Positions 1-8,598 of a stretch of 64,000 nt of DNA are shown in pieces (within the stretch, counting starts at the first letter, position 1; the number at the start of each line of letters is the position of its first letter). Position numbers and translations under genes: made by a program. The notes under the pieces were generated by a model. It saw only the letters and a list, made by a program, of their open reading frames with translations, was not told where the DNA came from and made no database searches. This stretch comes from Lysinibacillus pinottii (lineage in GTDB: Bacteria; Bacillota; Bacilli; Bacillales_A; Planococcaceae): positions 124,001-188,000 of the forward strand of contig NZ_JANTOO010000020.1 of NCBI RefSeq assembly GCF_024753545.1, read 5' to 3'.

Positions 1-1007
1 TTAGCTAACCCCTTTCGTGCAATATAAATAAAGAAAGGAGCACCAATTAATGCAGTCATTACACCAATTGGCATTTCTAATGGCATAATTACGTATCTTG
101 CTGCTATATCTGCAAGCAACAGCAGTATGGCTCCTAATACCGCACTGTACGGTATAATCCAACGATAATCCATGCCAACAAGATGAATCGCTATATGAGG
201 GACAATTAAACCAATAAAGCCAATCGAACCTGCTACAGCAACTGAGCTACCTGCAAGAATAATTATGATGATGCCAAGTGTGAGTTTCGTCACCATTGTT
301 CGTTGTCCCAATCCTTTTGCAATATCATCACCTGATTGTAAAATATTTATAGAACGACCCATACCTATTGCTATGATCGTGCCCCCTAAAATAAATGGTA
401 GGACAGGTATGAGCATGTCTATGCTACGACCTGATACTGACCCCGCTAGCCAAAATAGTACACTTTGTAAACCTTGTTCATCAATTACTAAAAGCCCCTG
501 CGTAAACGAGACAAATAGAGCTGTAATCGCTGCACCAGCTAGTACTATTTTAATCGGTGTTAAACCATCTCTTCCTAATGATCCAAGGAAAAACACCATA
601 GCTCCCGCTGCACCAGCACCTAAAAAGGCAATCCACATATAACTCATTAAAGAATTAACAGAAAAAAGAGTAATGGCACTGACAATAAAAAATATTGCCC
701 CTGCATTAATACCTAAAATATCAGGAGCTGCTAAAGGGTTTCTTGTTAATGCCCGCATCAATGCTCCCGAGATAGCAAGGCTTGCGCCAACTACTGTAGC
801 GATCACAGCTCTTGTAAATCTAGATGTTCGAATAATGACATGCTCCTTATTAGCAGCATCATAATGAAAAATGGCATCATAGATTGACGAGAAGGGAATA
901 GATGTTTGACCAATAGTTATGCTGAACATAAACGTCAGCAATAGGACCAAACAACTGATGAACAACCCTATTTGTTTCATCGAGGTAGTAGAAAGAAAAA
1001 TTCTCAT
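1..1007 (-). CDS. FecCD-family siderophore ABC permease, 3' end cut by window edge
   Basis: Reading the minus strand from an ATG at 1007 gives about 335 codons of hydrophobic sequence with the FecCD/BtuC core: a short N-terminal helix, then ISGALMRALTRNPLAAPD, the conserved segment of ferric-siderophore permeases. The frame is still open at base 1 (ending APFFIYIARKGLA), where family members of 330-350 residues usually stop, so only a few residues are missing. It would form the membrane channel for the lipoprotein encoded just upstream. No strong Shine-Dalgarno sequence precedes 1007; an in-frame GTG at 1031 is the alternative start. A different frame over 877-1104 is a shadow. Confidence 0.85.
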   Translation of the reverse strand, partial: MRIFLSTTSMKQIGLFISCLVLLLTFMFSITIGQTSIPFSSIYDAIFHYDAANKEHVIIRTSRFTRAVIATVVGASLAISGALMRALTRNPLAAPDILGINAGAIFFIVSAITLFSVNSLMSYMWIAFLGAGAAGAMVFFLGSLGRDGLTPIKIVLAGAAITALFVSFTQGLLVIDEQGLQSVLFWLAGSVSGRSIDMLIPVLPFILGGTIIAIGMGRSINILQSGDDIAKGLGQRTMVTKLTLGIIIIILAGSSVAVAGSIGFIGLIVPHIAIHLVGMDYRWIIPYSAVLGAILLLLADIAARYVIMPLEMPIGVMTALIGAPFFIYIARKGLA

Positions 1008-1085
1008 TTTGCGCCAACTTTCTTGAACCACATTTTATCTTTTGAGAAAAGTTGTAGGTTTTTATAGGCGAAACACTACAAGGAG

Positions 1086-1127
1086 AGGGCTGTCTCTCAA
1101 GCATTCTCTAACACTTTAAACAGCCCT
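1086..1127 (-). other. Inverted repeat between binding protein and permease genes
   Basis: Arms AGGGCTGT (1086-1093) and ACAGCCCT (1120-1127) can form an 8-bp stem with a 26-base loop in the gap between the siderophore-binding protein and its permease. There is no T-run on the minus strand, so it is not an intrinsic terminator. It may adjust the ratio of the abundant lipoprotein to the permease; this is inference. Confidence 0.25.
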
Positions 1128-1138
1128 AATCACTTTCT

Positions 1139-2146
1139 CTATTTATCTAATTCAAATTTGTCATAAATATCATCTAGCATTAAATTAGCACTAATCAATC
1201 CGCCAGCTAGATTCCAATTGATTTCATCTACTTGGTAAACTTGATTTGCCTTCACAGCATCGAGCTCTTTCCATAGAGGATGATTTGTCCACTCTTCATA
1301 ATTCTTTTTCACAGCGTCATCATTTTCCATAAACATATAAATGACATCGGCATTCATTTGCGCAATACTTTCTTTATCTGTTAGTTTGACGATCTCCAAT
1401 GAGTCATCAGTTAAATTTTTAGGACCTTGGAAGCCAAGCTCTGACAATATAGAACCTGCATATCCAGTTACATAAATACGTGCATGGTCTGCTCTGAAAT
1501 TGACAACCGCAACATGGAATGGCCATTTATCGCCAAGCTTCTCTTTCATTTTTGTTTGGAAATCAGCAACTCGCGTATCCCAATCTCCAAATAACTCTTT
1601 AACCTTTTCTTCCTCATTCATTGCTTGACCCATCATTTCTGCTGTACCTTTGAAATCAAATACCGTTTCATGAGCAACGGTTGGAGCAATTTGTGATAAC
1701 TGATCATAAATTTCCTCATGACGAACTTTCGATGCAATGATTAGATCTGGTTTAAGCTTTGCAATTTCCTCAAGATTTGGTTGTGTTTCTTGTCCCACAA
1801 CTGCAACACCATCTAAATCTTTTTTCAAATAATTATAAAAAGGTGCTTCTGCCCAAGATTCTACTGCTCCTACTGGCTTAATGCCCATTGCTACTGCAAC
1901 ATCAGTAGCCCCTTGGTATAGCGTAACGATTTTTGTAGGTGTTCCTTCAATTGTCGTAGTACCCATAGCGTGGGTAATTTCACGGCTAGAAGACTCTGTA
2001 TTACCTTCTTCAGCTTTATCAGTTTCTTGCGAACTACTACTAGTGTTTGATGCTTTATCTCCACATCCAACCATCAAGAGAGAGAAGATTGATACTAATG
2101 CAAAAAGAATAAAAATATTTTTGTTACGTAGTGATAATTTCGACAT
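1139..2146 (-). CDS. Siderophore-binding lipoprotein of an iron ABC transporter
   Basis: The 335-aa product starts with a signal peptide ending in the lipobox LMVGC (Cys28), then a Ser/Thr/Glu-rich linker and a class III periplasmic-binding fold (TroA/FhuD-like). The segments around residues 60-130 (IVTLYQGATDVAVAMGIKP, then LEEIAKLKPDLIIAS) are typical of ferric-siderophore binding proteins such as B. subtilis YfiY. It would sit on the outer face of the membrane and deliver ferric siderophore to the FecCD permease downstream. An AGGAGG ribosome site lies 6 bases before the ATG, and a Fur-box-like palindrome lies about 30 bases upstream, so iron repression is likely. The exact siderophore cannot be told from sequence. 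Confidence 0.9.
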   Translation of the reverse strand: MSKLSLRNKNIFILFALVSIFSLLMVGCGDKASNTSSSSQETDKAEEGNTESSSREITHAMGTTTIEGTPTKIVTLYQGATDVAVAMGIKPVGAVESWAEAPFYNYLKKDLDGVAVVGQETQPNLEEIAKLKPDLIIASKVRHEEIYDQLSQIAPTVAHETVFDFKGTAEMMGQAMNEEEKVKELFGDWDTRVADFQTKMKEKLGDKWPFHVAVVNFRADHARIYVTGYAGSILSELGFQGPKNLTDDSLEIVKLTDKESIAQMNADVIYMFMENDDAVKKNYEEWTNHPLWKELDAVKANQVYQVDEINWNLAGGLISANLMLDDIYDKFELDK

Positions 2147-2174
2147 ACATTTCCTCCTAAATTATAATCAATAA

Positions 2175-2189
2175 CGATAATCATTATCA
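2175..2189 (-). promoter_or_regulatory. Fur box upstream of the siderophore uptake operon
   Basis: CGATAATCATTATCA matches the 7-1-7 Fur consensus TGATAATNATTATCA at 14 of 15 positions. It lies just upstream of the siderophore-binding lipoprotein start, the usual place for iron-dependent repression by Fur. Confidence 0.75.
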
Positions 2190-2602
2190 ATTAAAGAGTA
2201 TACTGTATGACTGTTTGCTTGACAATATCTATTTTTTCAAAAAATATACTTTTTTAATAATTTTATTGTTAATTTAGCTTCCAACTCAATCATCTATAGT
2301 TTGGAAGCATTAGGTTTGTTGGTTATTTGTAAAAATTTCGACACAATTATCGCAAGATGCAGAGGACTATTGTTTAAACACTAGATCGATTCACTACTAT
2401 TTTGACAACAATAGAATGTGAAAAATGCGATTTGTAGTTCCTTTTTTCACCTAATGTGAAGGCAATTCTACATTAGATGTTCTACCATTCCAGTGACTTG
2501 TTAGATTTACCTATTCAATAATAGGCAAATAAATAGTCCCTATTGACGTCTATCTCATATCTTAATAATGAACGACAACTTATCAAAACAGGAGGTTATA
2601 AC
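2190..2602. other. Divergent intergenic region between siderophore operon and cotD
   Basis: About 410 bases of AT-rich DNA with no convincing gene. It holds three small inverted repeats: GCTTCCAA/TTGGAAGC at 2277-2284 and 2301-2308, CTAATGT/ACATTAG at 2451-2457 and 2470-2476, and CCTATT/AATAGG at 2511-2526. None has a clear T-tail. The right-hand end carries the sporulation promoter element of cotD. Confidence 0.5.
2556..2564 (+). promoter_or_regulatory. SigK-type -10 element of cotD
   Basis: CATATCTTA fits the sigma-K -10 consensus CATANNNTA exactly and lies about 39 bases before the cotD ATG, a sensible distance. The short -35 AC dinucleotide is not found at the ideal spacing, so the call depends on the -10 and on cotD being a late mother-cell gene in relatives. 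Confidence 0.5.
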
Positions 2603-2914
2603 ATGTTTCAACGAAGACGCCATCCGGCAAAAGGTCCACACTGCTGTCCGCCACAAACAATGCCCATGCAATTTGATCCACCACAATTTTTACCACCAGA
2701 GCAATATGTTCGCACAAATTATATCCATACAGTTGTTCCACATGTACAACCAGCACATGTCACAACAGTGAACAAACATATGATTGATCACCAATACTAT
2801 TTCCCATGCACAGAGTCAGTTGTTAATGAATGCTGTGAAACACATACAATGTGCGGTATGCCACCTAACCCTTGTCATATGCCGCATCATCCCCATAAAC
2901 ATATGGGCTATTAA
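2603..2914 (+). CDS. cotD: Spore coat protein CotD
   Basis: A 103-aa His-, Cys- and Pro-rich protein. The central HTVVPHVQPAHVTTVNKH block is the signature of CotD, an inner spore coat protein made in the mother cell; B. subtilis CotD is shorter, about 75 aa. Cysteine pairs near residues 14-15 and 77-78 and a His-rich tail fit a cross-linked coat component. The start is fixed by GGAGG seven bases before the ATG at 2603; the open frame extends further upstream but without a ribosome site. It is one of only three forward-strand genes here and is separated from glnA by a shared terminator. Confidence 0.85.
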   Translation: MFQRRRHPAKGPHCCPPQTMPMQFDPPQFLPPEQYVRTNYIHTVVPHVQPAHVTTVNKHMIDHQYYFPCTESVVNECCETHTMCGMPPNPCHMPHHPHKHMGY

Positions 2915-2963
2915 TAAATAATGAGGGGGGCGAGTAATACCCGTTCATTATTTCAAACAAAAA

Positions 2964-3000
2964 AACCGAGTAGCCTCTCTTAGAGGTACTCGGTTTTATT
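2964..3000. terminator. Bidirectional terminator between cotD and glnA
   Basis: ACCGAGTA/TACTCGGT plus an inner CCTCT/AGAGG form a strong hairpin with a 3-base loop at 2965-2994. It is followed by TTTT on the plus strand and a run of T on the minus strand, so it can end both convergent genes. Confidence 0.9.
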
Positions 3001-3005
3001 CGTTA

Positions 3006-4340
3006 TTAATACATTTTTAAATATTGATCGCGTTCCCACTGATGTACAGTTGTACGATACATATCGAACTCGATTTCTTTTGCTTCTTTAAAGTTAGCAT
3101 AAATATGCTCACCTAAAGCTGCTTGCGCTACTTTATCTTTAGCCAGTAATGTTAAAGCATCGTCAAGTGCTGCTGGTAGGTTTTCAATACCATTCGCTTG
3201 GCGCTCTTCTTCCGACATCACATAGATATTACGGTTAATAGCTGCTGGTGGTGTCAAGTTTTGACGAATACCTTCTAGACCTGCCTCTAAAATAACAGCC
3301 ATCGCTAAGTATGGGTTTGCGGATGGGTCCACTGAACGTACTTCTACACGAGTTGACAGACCACGTGCTGATGGAATACGAATGAGTGGTGAACGGTTTT
3401 GTGCTGACCATGCTACATAACATGGCGCTTCATAACCAGGTACTAGACGTTTATAAGAGTTAACTGTTGGATTTGTAACAGCCGTGAAACCTTGTACGTG
3501 TGCAAGGACACCAGCCATAAATTGCATAGCTGTATTTGATAGTCCTAATTCCGTAGATTCATCATAAAATGCATTTTCTTTACCTTTAAATAGTGACACG
3601 TTAAAGTGCATACCAGAACCAGCTTCACCAAATAATGGCTTTGGCATAAATGTAGCGTGTAAACCGTGTTTACGAGCGATTGTTTTCACTACTAATTTAA
3701 ATGTTTGGATGTTATCACAAGCTGTAACAGCGTCTGCATATTTAAAGTCGATTTCATGTTGTCCAGGAGCAACCTCATGGTGAGAGGCTTCAATTTCAAA
3801 ACCCATTTCTTCTAGCTCTAATACGATATCACGACGGCAGTTTTCACCAAGATCGGTTGGAGCTAAATCGAAATAACCACCATGGTCATTTACTTCTAAA
3901 GTTGGTTCTCCTTTTGCATCTAATTTGAATAAGAAAAATTCAGGCTCTGGCCCTAAATTGAAGCTTGAGAAGCCCATATCTTCCATTTTTTTAAGAATAC
4001 GTTTTAGGTTATTTCGTGGGTCACCAGCAAACGGTTCGCCTTTCGCAGTGTAAACATCACAGATAAGACGTGCCACTTTCCCTTTTTCAGAAGTCCAAGG
4101 GAATACCACGAAAGTATCAAGATCAGGATATAAATACATATCTGATTCTTCGATTCGAACGAAGCCTTCAATAGATGAGCCATCAAACATCATTTTATTT
4201 TCTAGTGCTTTGTCTAATTGACTTACAGGAATCTCAACGTTTTTGATTGTGCCAAGAATATCTGTAAATTGTAAACGAATAAAGCTTACATTCTTTTCTT
4301 CGATGAGACGTTTAATGTCCTCTTTTGTGAATTTACCCAC
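3006..4340 (-). CDS. glnA: Glutamine synthetase, type I-alpha
   Basis: A 444-aa glutamine synthetase that makes glutamine from glutamate, ammonia and ATP in the cytosol and, in Bacilli, also transduces nitrogen status to GlnR and TnrA. Visible signatures are MMFDGSSIEGF, GPEPEFFLFK, GSGMHFNVSLF and NRSPLIRIP; the feedback-sensing arginine (R62 in B. subtilis) is conserved in GFVRIEESD. The AGGAG ribosome site touches a first GTG at 4352, so the GTG at 4340 with an 11-base spacer is preferred and gives MGKFTKEDI, matching the length and start of the B. subtilis protein. It lies 54 bases after glnR, as in the classical glnRA operon. Confidence 0.97.
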   Translation of the reverse strand: MGKFTKEDIKRLIEEKNVSFIRLQFTDILGTIKNVEIPVSQLDKALENKMMFDGSSIEGFVRIEESDMYLYPDLDTFVVFPWTSEKGKVARLICDVYTAKGEPFAGDPRNNLKRILKKMEDMGFSSFNLGPEPEFFLFKLDAKGEPTLEVNDHGGYFDLAPTDLGENCRRDIVLELEEMGFEIEASHHEVAPGQHEIDFKYADAVTACDNIQTFKLVVKTIARKHGLHATFMPKPLFGEAGSGMHFNVSLFKGKENAFYDESTELGLSNTAMQFMAGVLAHVQGFTAVTNPTVNSYKRLVPGYEAPCYVAWSAQNRSPLIRIPSARGLSTRVEVRSVDPSANPYLAMAVILEAGLEGIRQNLTPPAAINRNIYVMSEEERQANGIENLPAALDDALTLLAKDKVAQAALGEHIYANFKEAKEIEFDMYRTTVHQWERDQYLKMY

Positions 4341-4394
4341 AGTTTTCCACACTCCTATAATTTGTCTAGCTTTTATGTTTACCCTACCCTATTT

Positions 4395-4772
4395 TTAATA
4401 GAATCGAGATAAATCCCCTCGTCGGATGGATGATTTTTGCATGCGCTGTGCTTGACGCATTTCTTCGCGCATAATTTGACGTAATTCAGAATCACTTAAA
4501 TCTTGTTCTTCAATTGTAGAAACAGGATTTTTCCTTTTAGCAAATATCTTTTTAATCTTCGCCATATTCATACCCTGTTCTAAGTAGTCTTTAATTTCAA
4601 GCAATGTGTCGACGTCATTTAATGAAAACATTCGACGGTTGCCTTCTGTTCGGTGCGGCTCAATTAAATGGTGTTCTTCATAATAACGAATTTGTCGTGC
4701 CGAGAGCTCAGTTAATTGCATTACAATACTCATTGATAATAACGGCATAGTTCGTCTAATTTCACGACTCAT
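4395..4772 (-). CDS. glnR: MerR-family nitrogen regulator GlnR
   Basis: A 125-aa repressor with an N-terminal MerR winged helix (LSARQIRYYEEHHLIEP) and a C-terminal tail ending SSIRRGDLSRFY, the region through which feedback-inhibited glutamine synthetase activates GlnR in B. subtilis. It represses its own operon, and in relatives also ure and tnrA, under nitrogen excess. Start chosen from a GGAGGAGG ribosome site. A consensus promoter and a perfect GlnR box lie directly upstream, so autoregulation is well supported. Confidence 0.95.
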   Translation of the reverse strand: MSREIRRTMPLLSMSIVMQLTELSARQIRYYEEHHLIEPHRTEGNRRMFSLNDVDTLLEIKDYLEQGMNMAKIKKIFAKRKNPVSTIEEQDLSDSELRQIMREEMRQAQRMQKSSIRRGDLSRFY

Positions 4773-4797
4773 TTAAGTCCTCCTCCAATACCCGCTT

Positions 4798-4826
4798 ATC
4801 ATATAACGAAATTTTTTCACTGTCAA
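4798..4826 (-). promoter_or_regulatory. SigA promoter of glnRA
   Basis: On the minus strand TTGACA (4826-4821) is followed after 17 bases by TATGAT (4803-4798), a near-consensus sigma-A promoter about 20 bases before the glnR ATG. Confidence 0.9.
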
Positions 4827-4833
4827 CCAACCA

Positions 4834-4850
4834 TGTCAGGTTTCCTAACA
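4834..4850 (-). promoter_or_regulatory. GlnR/TnrA operator
   Basis: TGTTAGGAAACCTGACA on the minus strand fits TGTNA-N7-TNACA perfectly. It lies just upstream of the glnRA -35 box. The flanking bases extend it into a longer CCAACCATGT/ACATGGTTGG inverted repeat (about 4827-4857), which could also fold in read-through RNA from ynbB. Confidence 0.85.
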
Positions 4851-4929
4851 TGGTTGGCACTATTTTTTTCAATCCGAGAGAAAATTGTAAAAAACTATTC
4901 AAATTTACGGTTTGTCCATTTCCTCATCT

Positions 4930-6180
4930 CTATTTTTGAATAGCTTGTACCGCACTACAAATTGCAAATTTTACATGTTCATAAGTTAGCCCACCCTGTA
5001 TAAAGGCTGTAAAGGGAGGTCGTATCGGCCCATCTGCTGTTAGCTCTATGCTGGAGCCTTGGATAAATGTCCCCGCTGCCATAATGACATCATCCTCGTA
5101 GCCTGGCATATAGGCTGGTTCTGGTGCGTAATGAGCATTTATTGGCGAGTTGGCTTGTATTTCCCGACAAAAGTCAATCATTTGCTGTGCGGTTTGGAAA
5201 GAAACCGATTGTATTAAATCTGTCCGATGTGCCTGGTAACTTGGAGATGTATTCATCCCTATTTCCTCCAGCATAGCTGCCGTAAAAATGGCGCCCTTTA
5301 ATGCTTGTGATACAACATGTGGAGCTAGGAAAAACCCTTGATAAAAATCACCCAATGTATTTAATGTAGCTCCTGCTTCTGCCCCGATTCCAGGTGAAGT
5401 CATCCGGTACGCACATTTCTCCACTAAATCTGCTCGGCCTGCGATATAACCTCCAATTTTCGCTAATCCTCCACCTGGATTTTTAATGAGAGAGCCCGCC
5501 ATTAAATCAGCACCAATCTCTGTAGGCTCTTGCTTTTCTACAAATTCACCATAGCAATTATCAACAAAAATAATGGCCTGTGGAGCTAGCTCACGAATCT
5601 TTGCACACATATCAGCAATCTCTGCTATAGAAAAGGATGGTCGCGTTGCATAGCCCTTTGATCGTTGAATGGCAATCACTTTCGTTTTTGCCGTTATGGC
5701 CGCTTCCACTCCTTCCCAATCAATGGTTTGATTATCCAGTAACTCAACATGTGAATAACCGATTTGATAATCTTTCAAGGAACCTGTATCTTTGTCACCA
5801 CCATCAACAATGGATTGTAACGTATCATATGGCTGTCCAGAAATATAGAGCAACTCATCACCAGGACGCAGCACACCGAATAAACTAAGCGTAATTGCAT
5901 GTGTGCCTGAAATAATTTGCGGTCGAACAATGGCGGACTCTGCTCCAAACACCTCAGCATAGACACGCTCTAAATTATCGCGTCCCTCATCGTCATAGCC
6001 ATAGCCATTGGATGGGTGTAAATGATAATCACTCACTTGATGCTTACGAAATGCCGCTAGCACTTTTTGTTGGTTATAAAACGCCATCTCTTCCACCCTA
6101 GCATGAAAAGGTCTCACTCTTTCTTCTATTGTTGCCGCTAAAGATAGCGTCGATGCTGATAAATTAGATGTAAACGTCAT
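4930..6180 (-). CDS. ynbB: PLP-dependent aluminium-resistance/C-S lyase-like protein YnbB
   Basis: A 416-aa fold-type I PLP enzyme of the methionine gamma-lyase-like 'aluminium resistance' family that sits next to glnR in many Bacilli. SGTHAI (near residue 92) fits the cofactor phosphate site, and Lys233 in GSLIKNPGGG is the expected Schiff-base lysine. The true reaction is not settled for the family; a cysteine/methionine lyase is inferred. Start: GGAG nine bases before the ATG at 6180; two upstream in-frame ATG codons lack such a site. It is co-oriented with glnRA but those genes have their own promoter. Confidence 0.85.
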   Translation of the reverse strand: MTFTSNLSASTLSLAATIEERVRPFHARVEEMAFYNQQKVLAAFRKHQVSDYHLHPSNGYGYDDEGRDNLERVYAEVFGAESAIVRPQIISGTHAITLSLFGVLRPGDELLYISGQPYDTLQSIVDGGDKDTGSLKDYQIGYSHVELLDNQTIDWEGVEAAITAKTKVIAIQRSKGYATRPSFSIAEIADMCAKIRELAPQAIIFVDNCYGEFVEKQEPTEIGADLMAGSLIKNPGGGLAKIGGYIAGRADLVEKCAYRMTSPGIGAEAGATLNTLGDFYQGFFLAPHVVSQALKGAIFTAAMLEEIGMNTSPSYQAHRTDLIQSVSFQTAQQMIDFCREIQANSPINAHYAPEPAYMPGYEDDVIMAAGTFIQGSSIELTADGPIRPPFTAFIQGGLTYEHVKFAICSAVQAIQK

Positions 6181-6524
6181 TCTTTTCTTCTCCATTTCAC
6201 AATTGTCATGCATATTATTCCGTAAACTTTATTCTATATCTAAATGGACCTCGATTATCCTAGGATTCCCTGATTGTCTACTTGTAATGAACGCTTATGA
6301 CAGATGTTTTTCTTTATTTCATTAACATCTTATCAATTTGTATAGGTCCCTGTAAAACTTGCCTATTGTTTCTGAGTGAAATTTACGCTAAGCTAATGTG
6401 CGGACTTATTTCAAGAAGCGTATTTAATGTTTAATTTTGGCTATTAAATTCATAGATTTTGTTACTTACAGGATCTTTCAACTTTAGGAATGAGGTTCAT
6501 TTATTGATAGAAGGGGTGAAAGGG
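6181..6524. other. Divergent promoter region of ynbB and yvgT
   Basis: About 340 bases between two divergent genes. It should contain both promoters, but I find no near-consensus -35/-10 pair, operator or strong hairpin in either direction. The in-frame extension of yvgT back to 6459 lacks a ribosome site and is not counted as coding. Confidence 0.4.
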
Positions 6525-7130
6525 ATGGCTTGGGAAGTTTTTAGTATGATCGGTACAATTGCCTTTGCTATTTCTGGGGCAATTATTGCAATGGAAGAGG
6601 AATACGATTTATTCGGTGTTTATATACTCGGTATTGTCACTGCTTTTGGTGGAGGGGCTATTCGAAATTTACTTATCGGTCTACCTGTCACGACATTATG
6701 GGGACAGGATATGATGTTTCAAATTGCGCTTGCTGCAATTACCATATTTTTTATTTTTCCACATCATTTGATTCAACATTGGCATCGTTGGGGTAATTTT
6801 ACAGATGCGATTGGTTTATCAGCATTTGCTATTCAAGGCGCACTCTACGCCGTAAAGCTGGATATGCCGATTAGTGCTGTCATCGTAGCTGCGGTCTTAA
6901 CAGGGTCGGGTGGTGGTATCGTGCGTGATTTATTAGCTAGACGAAAACCACTTGTACTTCGTGACGAAGTCTATGGTGTGTGGGCTGCTCTCGCAGGGCT
7001 TGTTATTGGATTTGAAGTTTTTACAGGAGATATCTTCCTTTATATTTTATTTGCGGTAATTACAGCATTACGTATTCTTTCCTATATGATGAAATGGCGT
7101 TTACCTTTGCGAAGGTTGAATCGGGCATAG
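6525..7130 (+). CDS. yvgT: UPF0126/TRIC-family membrane protein YvgT
   Basis: A 201-aa integral membrane protein made of two homologous halves of about three helices, each with the family's glycine-rich motif: GGGAIRNLL (residues 42-50) and GSGGGIVRDLL (127-137). The family (UPF0126) resembles trimeric intracellular cation channels; prokaryotic members form trimeric cation channels, but the physiological role in Bacilli is unclear. The start at 6525 has AAGGGGTG about six bases upstream. It ends at a bidirectional terminator shared with cobT. Confidence 0.85.
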   Translation: MAWEVFSMIGTIAFAISGAIIAMEEEYDLFGVYILGIVTAFGGGAIRNLLIGLPVTTLWGQDMMFQIALAAITIFFIFPHHLIQHWHRWGNFTDAIGLSAFAIQGALYAVKLDMPISAVIVAAVLTGSGGGIVRDLLARRKPLVLRDEVYGVWAALAGLVIGFEVFTGDIFLYILFAVITALRILSYMMKWRLPLRRLNRA

Positions 7131-7155
7131 AGTCTATCATTGATAAAAAAAAACG

Positions 7156-7193
7156 AATAAGCGCAAATAGCTCTTTAACTATTTGCGCTTATT
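7156..7193. terminator. Bidirectional terminator between yvgT and cobT
   Basis: Arms AATAAGCGCAAATAG and CTATTTGCGCTTATT pair over 15 bp with an 8-base loop. T-runs follow on both strands. Confidence 0.92.
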
Positions 7194-7206
7194 TGTTTTT
7201 CAGTAA

Positions 7207-8262
7207 CTATTTAGCCAAAAGATTCGTTGCTTCTTCCAGTGTCACCATATTTTTCATCATTGAGCAAGCAGCATCTAATAGAGGAAAGGCTAGGGCTGCA
7301 CCTGAACCTTCTCCTAACCGCATATTCATATGCAGCATCGGTTCCACTCCCAACAATTCAGCGGCTATTTTAGCTCCGGGTTCCTCCGAAGCATGAGAAG
7401 CTATGATAAAGTCCTTTACTTTCGGTTCAATTTGATAAGCTATAAGCGCAGCAATAGTCGAAATAAAACCATCAATCACAACAGGTTTTCGGTGACTTGC
7501 GGCAGCAAGTATAATACCAGCCATAGCCCCAATCTCTAGCCCTCCAACTTTAGCTAGTACATCAATGATATCGTTAGGATTTGGTTGGTTAAGCATAATT
7601 GCTTTTTCAATGACCGCTGCTTTATGAGCAATTCCTCCTTGACCAACACCTGCTCCAAACCCGGTTATTTGAATAGGGTCATAGCCAGTCAAAACAGCTA
7701 AGATTGCTGTGCTCGGCGTTGTATTACCAATGCCCATCTCACCTGTTCCAAGTAGGTTGGCCCCTTTTGTAATTTCGTCTGTTGCCACACGAATCCCCAC
7801 TTCTATGGATTGAATAGCCTCCTCTCTAGACATAGCAGGGCCCTGTGCTATATTACCTGTTCCATATTTCACCTTTTGGATGATTACATCCGCATTGAGA
7901 GGGATATCCTCCTTAACTCCAACATCTACCGTTACAACTTTGGTATTGGTCACACTTGCAATTGCACAAACACCTGTACCTCCCTTCGGAAAATTCAATG
8001 TTTGAAATAAAGTAACCTCTTGAGGATTCGGCGTCACGCCTTCTTCACAAACTCCATGATCTGCTGCACAGACAATCATCACCTTTTTATCAATCATCGG
8101 ATATAACTGGCCTGTAATTCCAGATAGTTGCACAGCAATGGACTCCAATTTCCCTAAGCTTCCTGGAGGCTTACAAAGAATATCTATTCGTTTTCTTGCT
8201 TGCTCCCTACTATTTTTATCAGCGCCTTGAATGTTTTGAATCGTGTCATGTAATAATTGCAT
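7207..8262 (-). CDS. cobT: Nicotinate-nucleotide--dimethylbenzimidazole phosphoribosyltransferase
   Basis: A 351-aa CobT that makes alpha-ribazole 5'-phosphate from nicotinate mononucleotide and dimethylbenzimidazole, for the lower ligand of cobalamin. KPPGSLGKLE near the N-terminus, the glycine-rich GTGEMGIGNTT and GFGAGVGQGG stretches and the catalytic glutamate in MRLGEGSG (about residue 318, E317 in Salmonella) are present. The ATG at 8262 has AGGAG eight bases upstream; an ATG at 8268 sits only two bases from it and is less likely. No other cob gene is nearby. A cobalamin riboswitch and terminator precede it, so B12 should shut it off. Confidence 0.95.
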   Translation of the reverse strand: MQLLHDTIQNIQGADKNSREQARKRIDILCKPPGSLGKLESIAVQLSGITGQLYPMIDKKVMIVCAADHGVCEEGVTPNPQEVTLFQTLNFPKGGTGVCAIASVTNTKVVTVDVGVKEDIPLNADVIIQKVKYGTGNIAQGPAMSREEAIQSIEVGIRVATDEITKGANLLGTGEMGIGNTTPSTAILAVLTGYDPIQITGFGAGVGQGGIAHKAAVIEKAIMLNQPNPNDIIDVLAKVGGLEIGAMAGIILAAASHRKPVVIDGFISTIAALIAYQIEPKVKDFIIASHASEEPGAKIAAELLGVEPMLHMNMRLGEGSGAALAFPLLDAACSMMKNMVTLEEATNLLAK

Positions 8263-8299
8263 TGTCATTTCTCCTCTCGTTCTTCATGAAGACAAAATA

Positions 8300-8344
8300 A
8301 AAGCCTGTAGTTTATTGTCATGACAAATAAACTACAGACTTTTC
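8300..8344 (-). terminator. Riboswitch-controlled terminator before cobT
   Basis: A long hairpin with arms around AGTCTGTAGTTTATT and AATAAACTACAGGCT, ending in TTTT on the minus strand, lies between the aptamer and the cobT ribosome site. It is the likely expression platform that stops transcription when cobalamin is bound. Confidence 0.85.
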
Positions 8345-8361
8345 CATCATCTATATTCTTA

Positions 8362-8520
8362 AAGCAAATAGGCAGGTCTCCTGGCTTAAGTTCAACATTT
8401 CATAGTACCTTCCCAGCAATGAGCTAGTGGTCTTCACTATTAAACTCCCTTTTACAGTGGCGGGTCCGCTAAAGTTTTTCACTTTATTCCCTATTCTCCC
8501 TTAATGGGCACCTAATGCTT
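8362..8520 (-). promoter_or_regulatory. Adenosylcobalamin riboswitch
   Basis: On the minus strand the leader contains the conserved B12 box AGCCAGGAGACCTGCC (8386-8371), preceded by GCCACTG and GGGAAGG motifs at the expected places. The closing P1 stem pairs AAGCATTAGG (8520-8511) with CCTATTTGCTT (8372-8362). This is the standard class I cobalamin aptamer; it lies directly upstream of a terminator and cobT. Confidence 0.95.
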
Positions 8521-8598
8521 ATATTAAACTACTTTTAATCTACGACAGAGTATTTTTTCTGTCAATATTTGAATGCGTTACTTGTATCATTTCTTCGG

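Noticed and set aside
877..1104. 75-aa open frame on the minus strand
   Set aside because: It is out of frame with the FecCD permease that clearly occupies this region.
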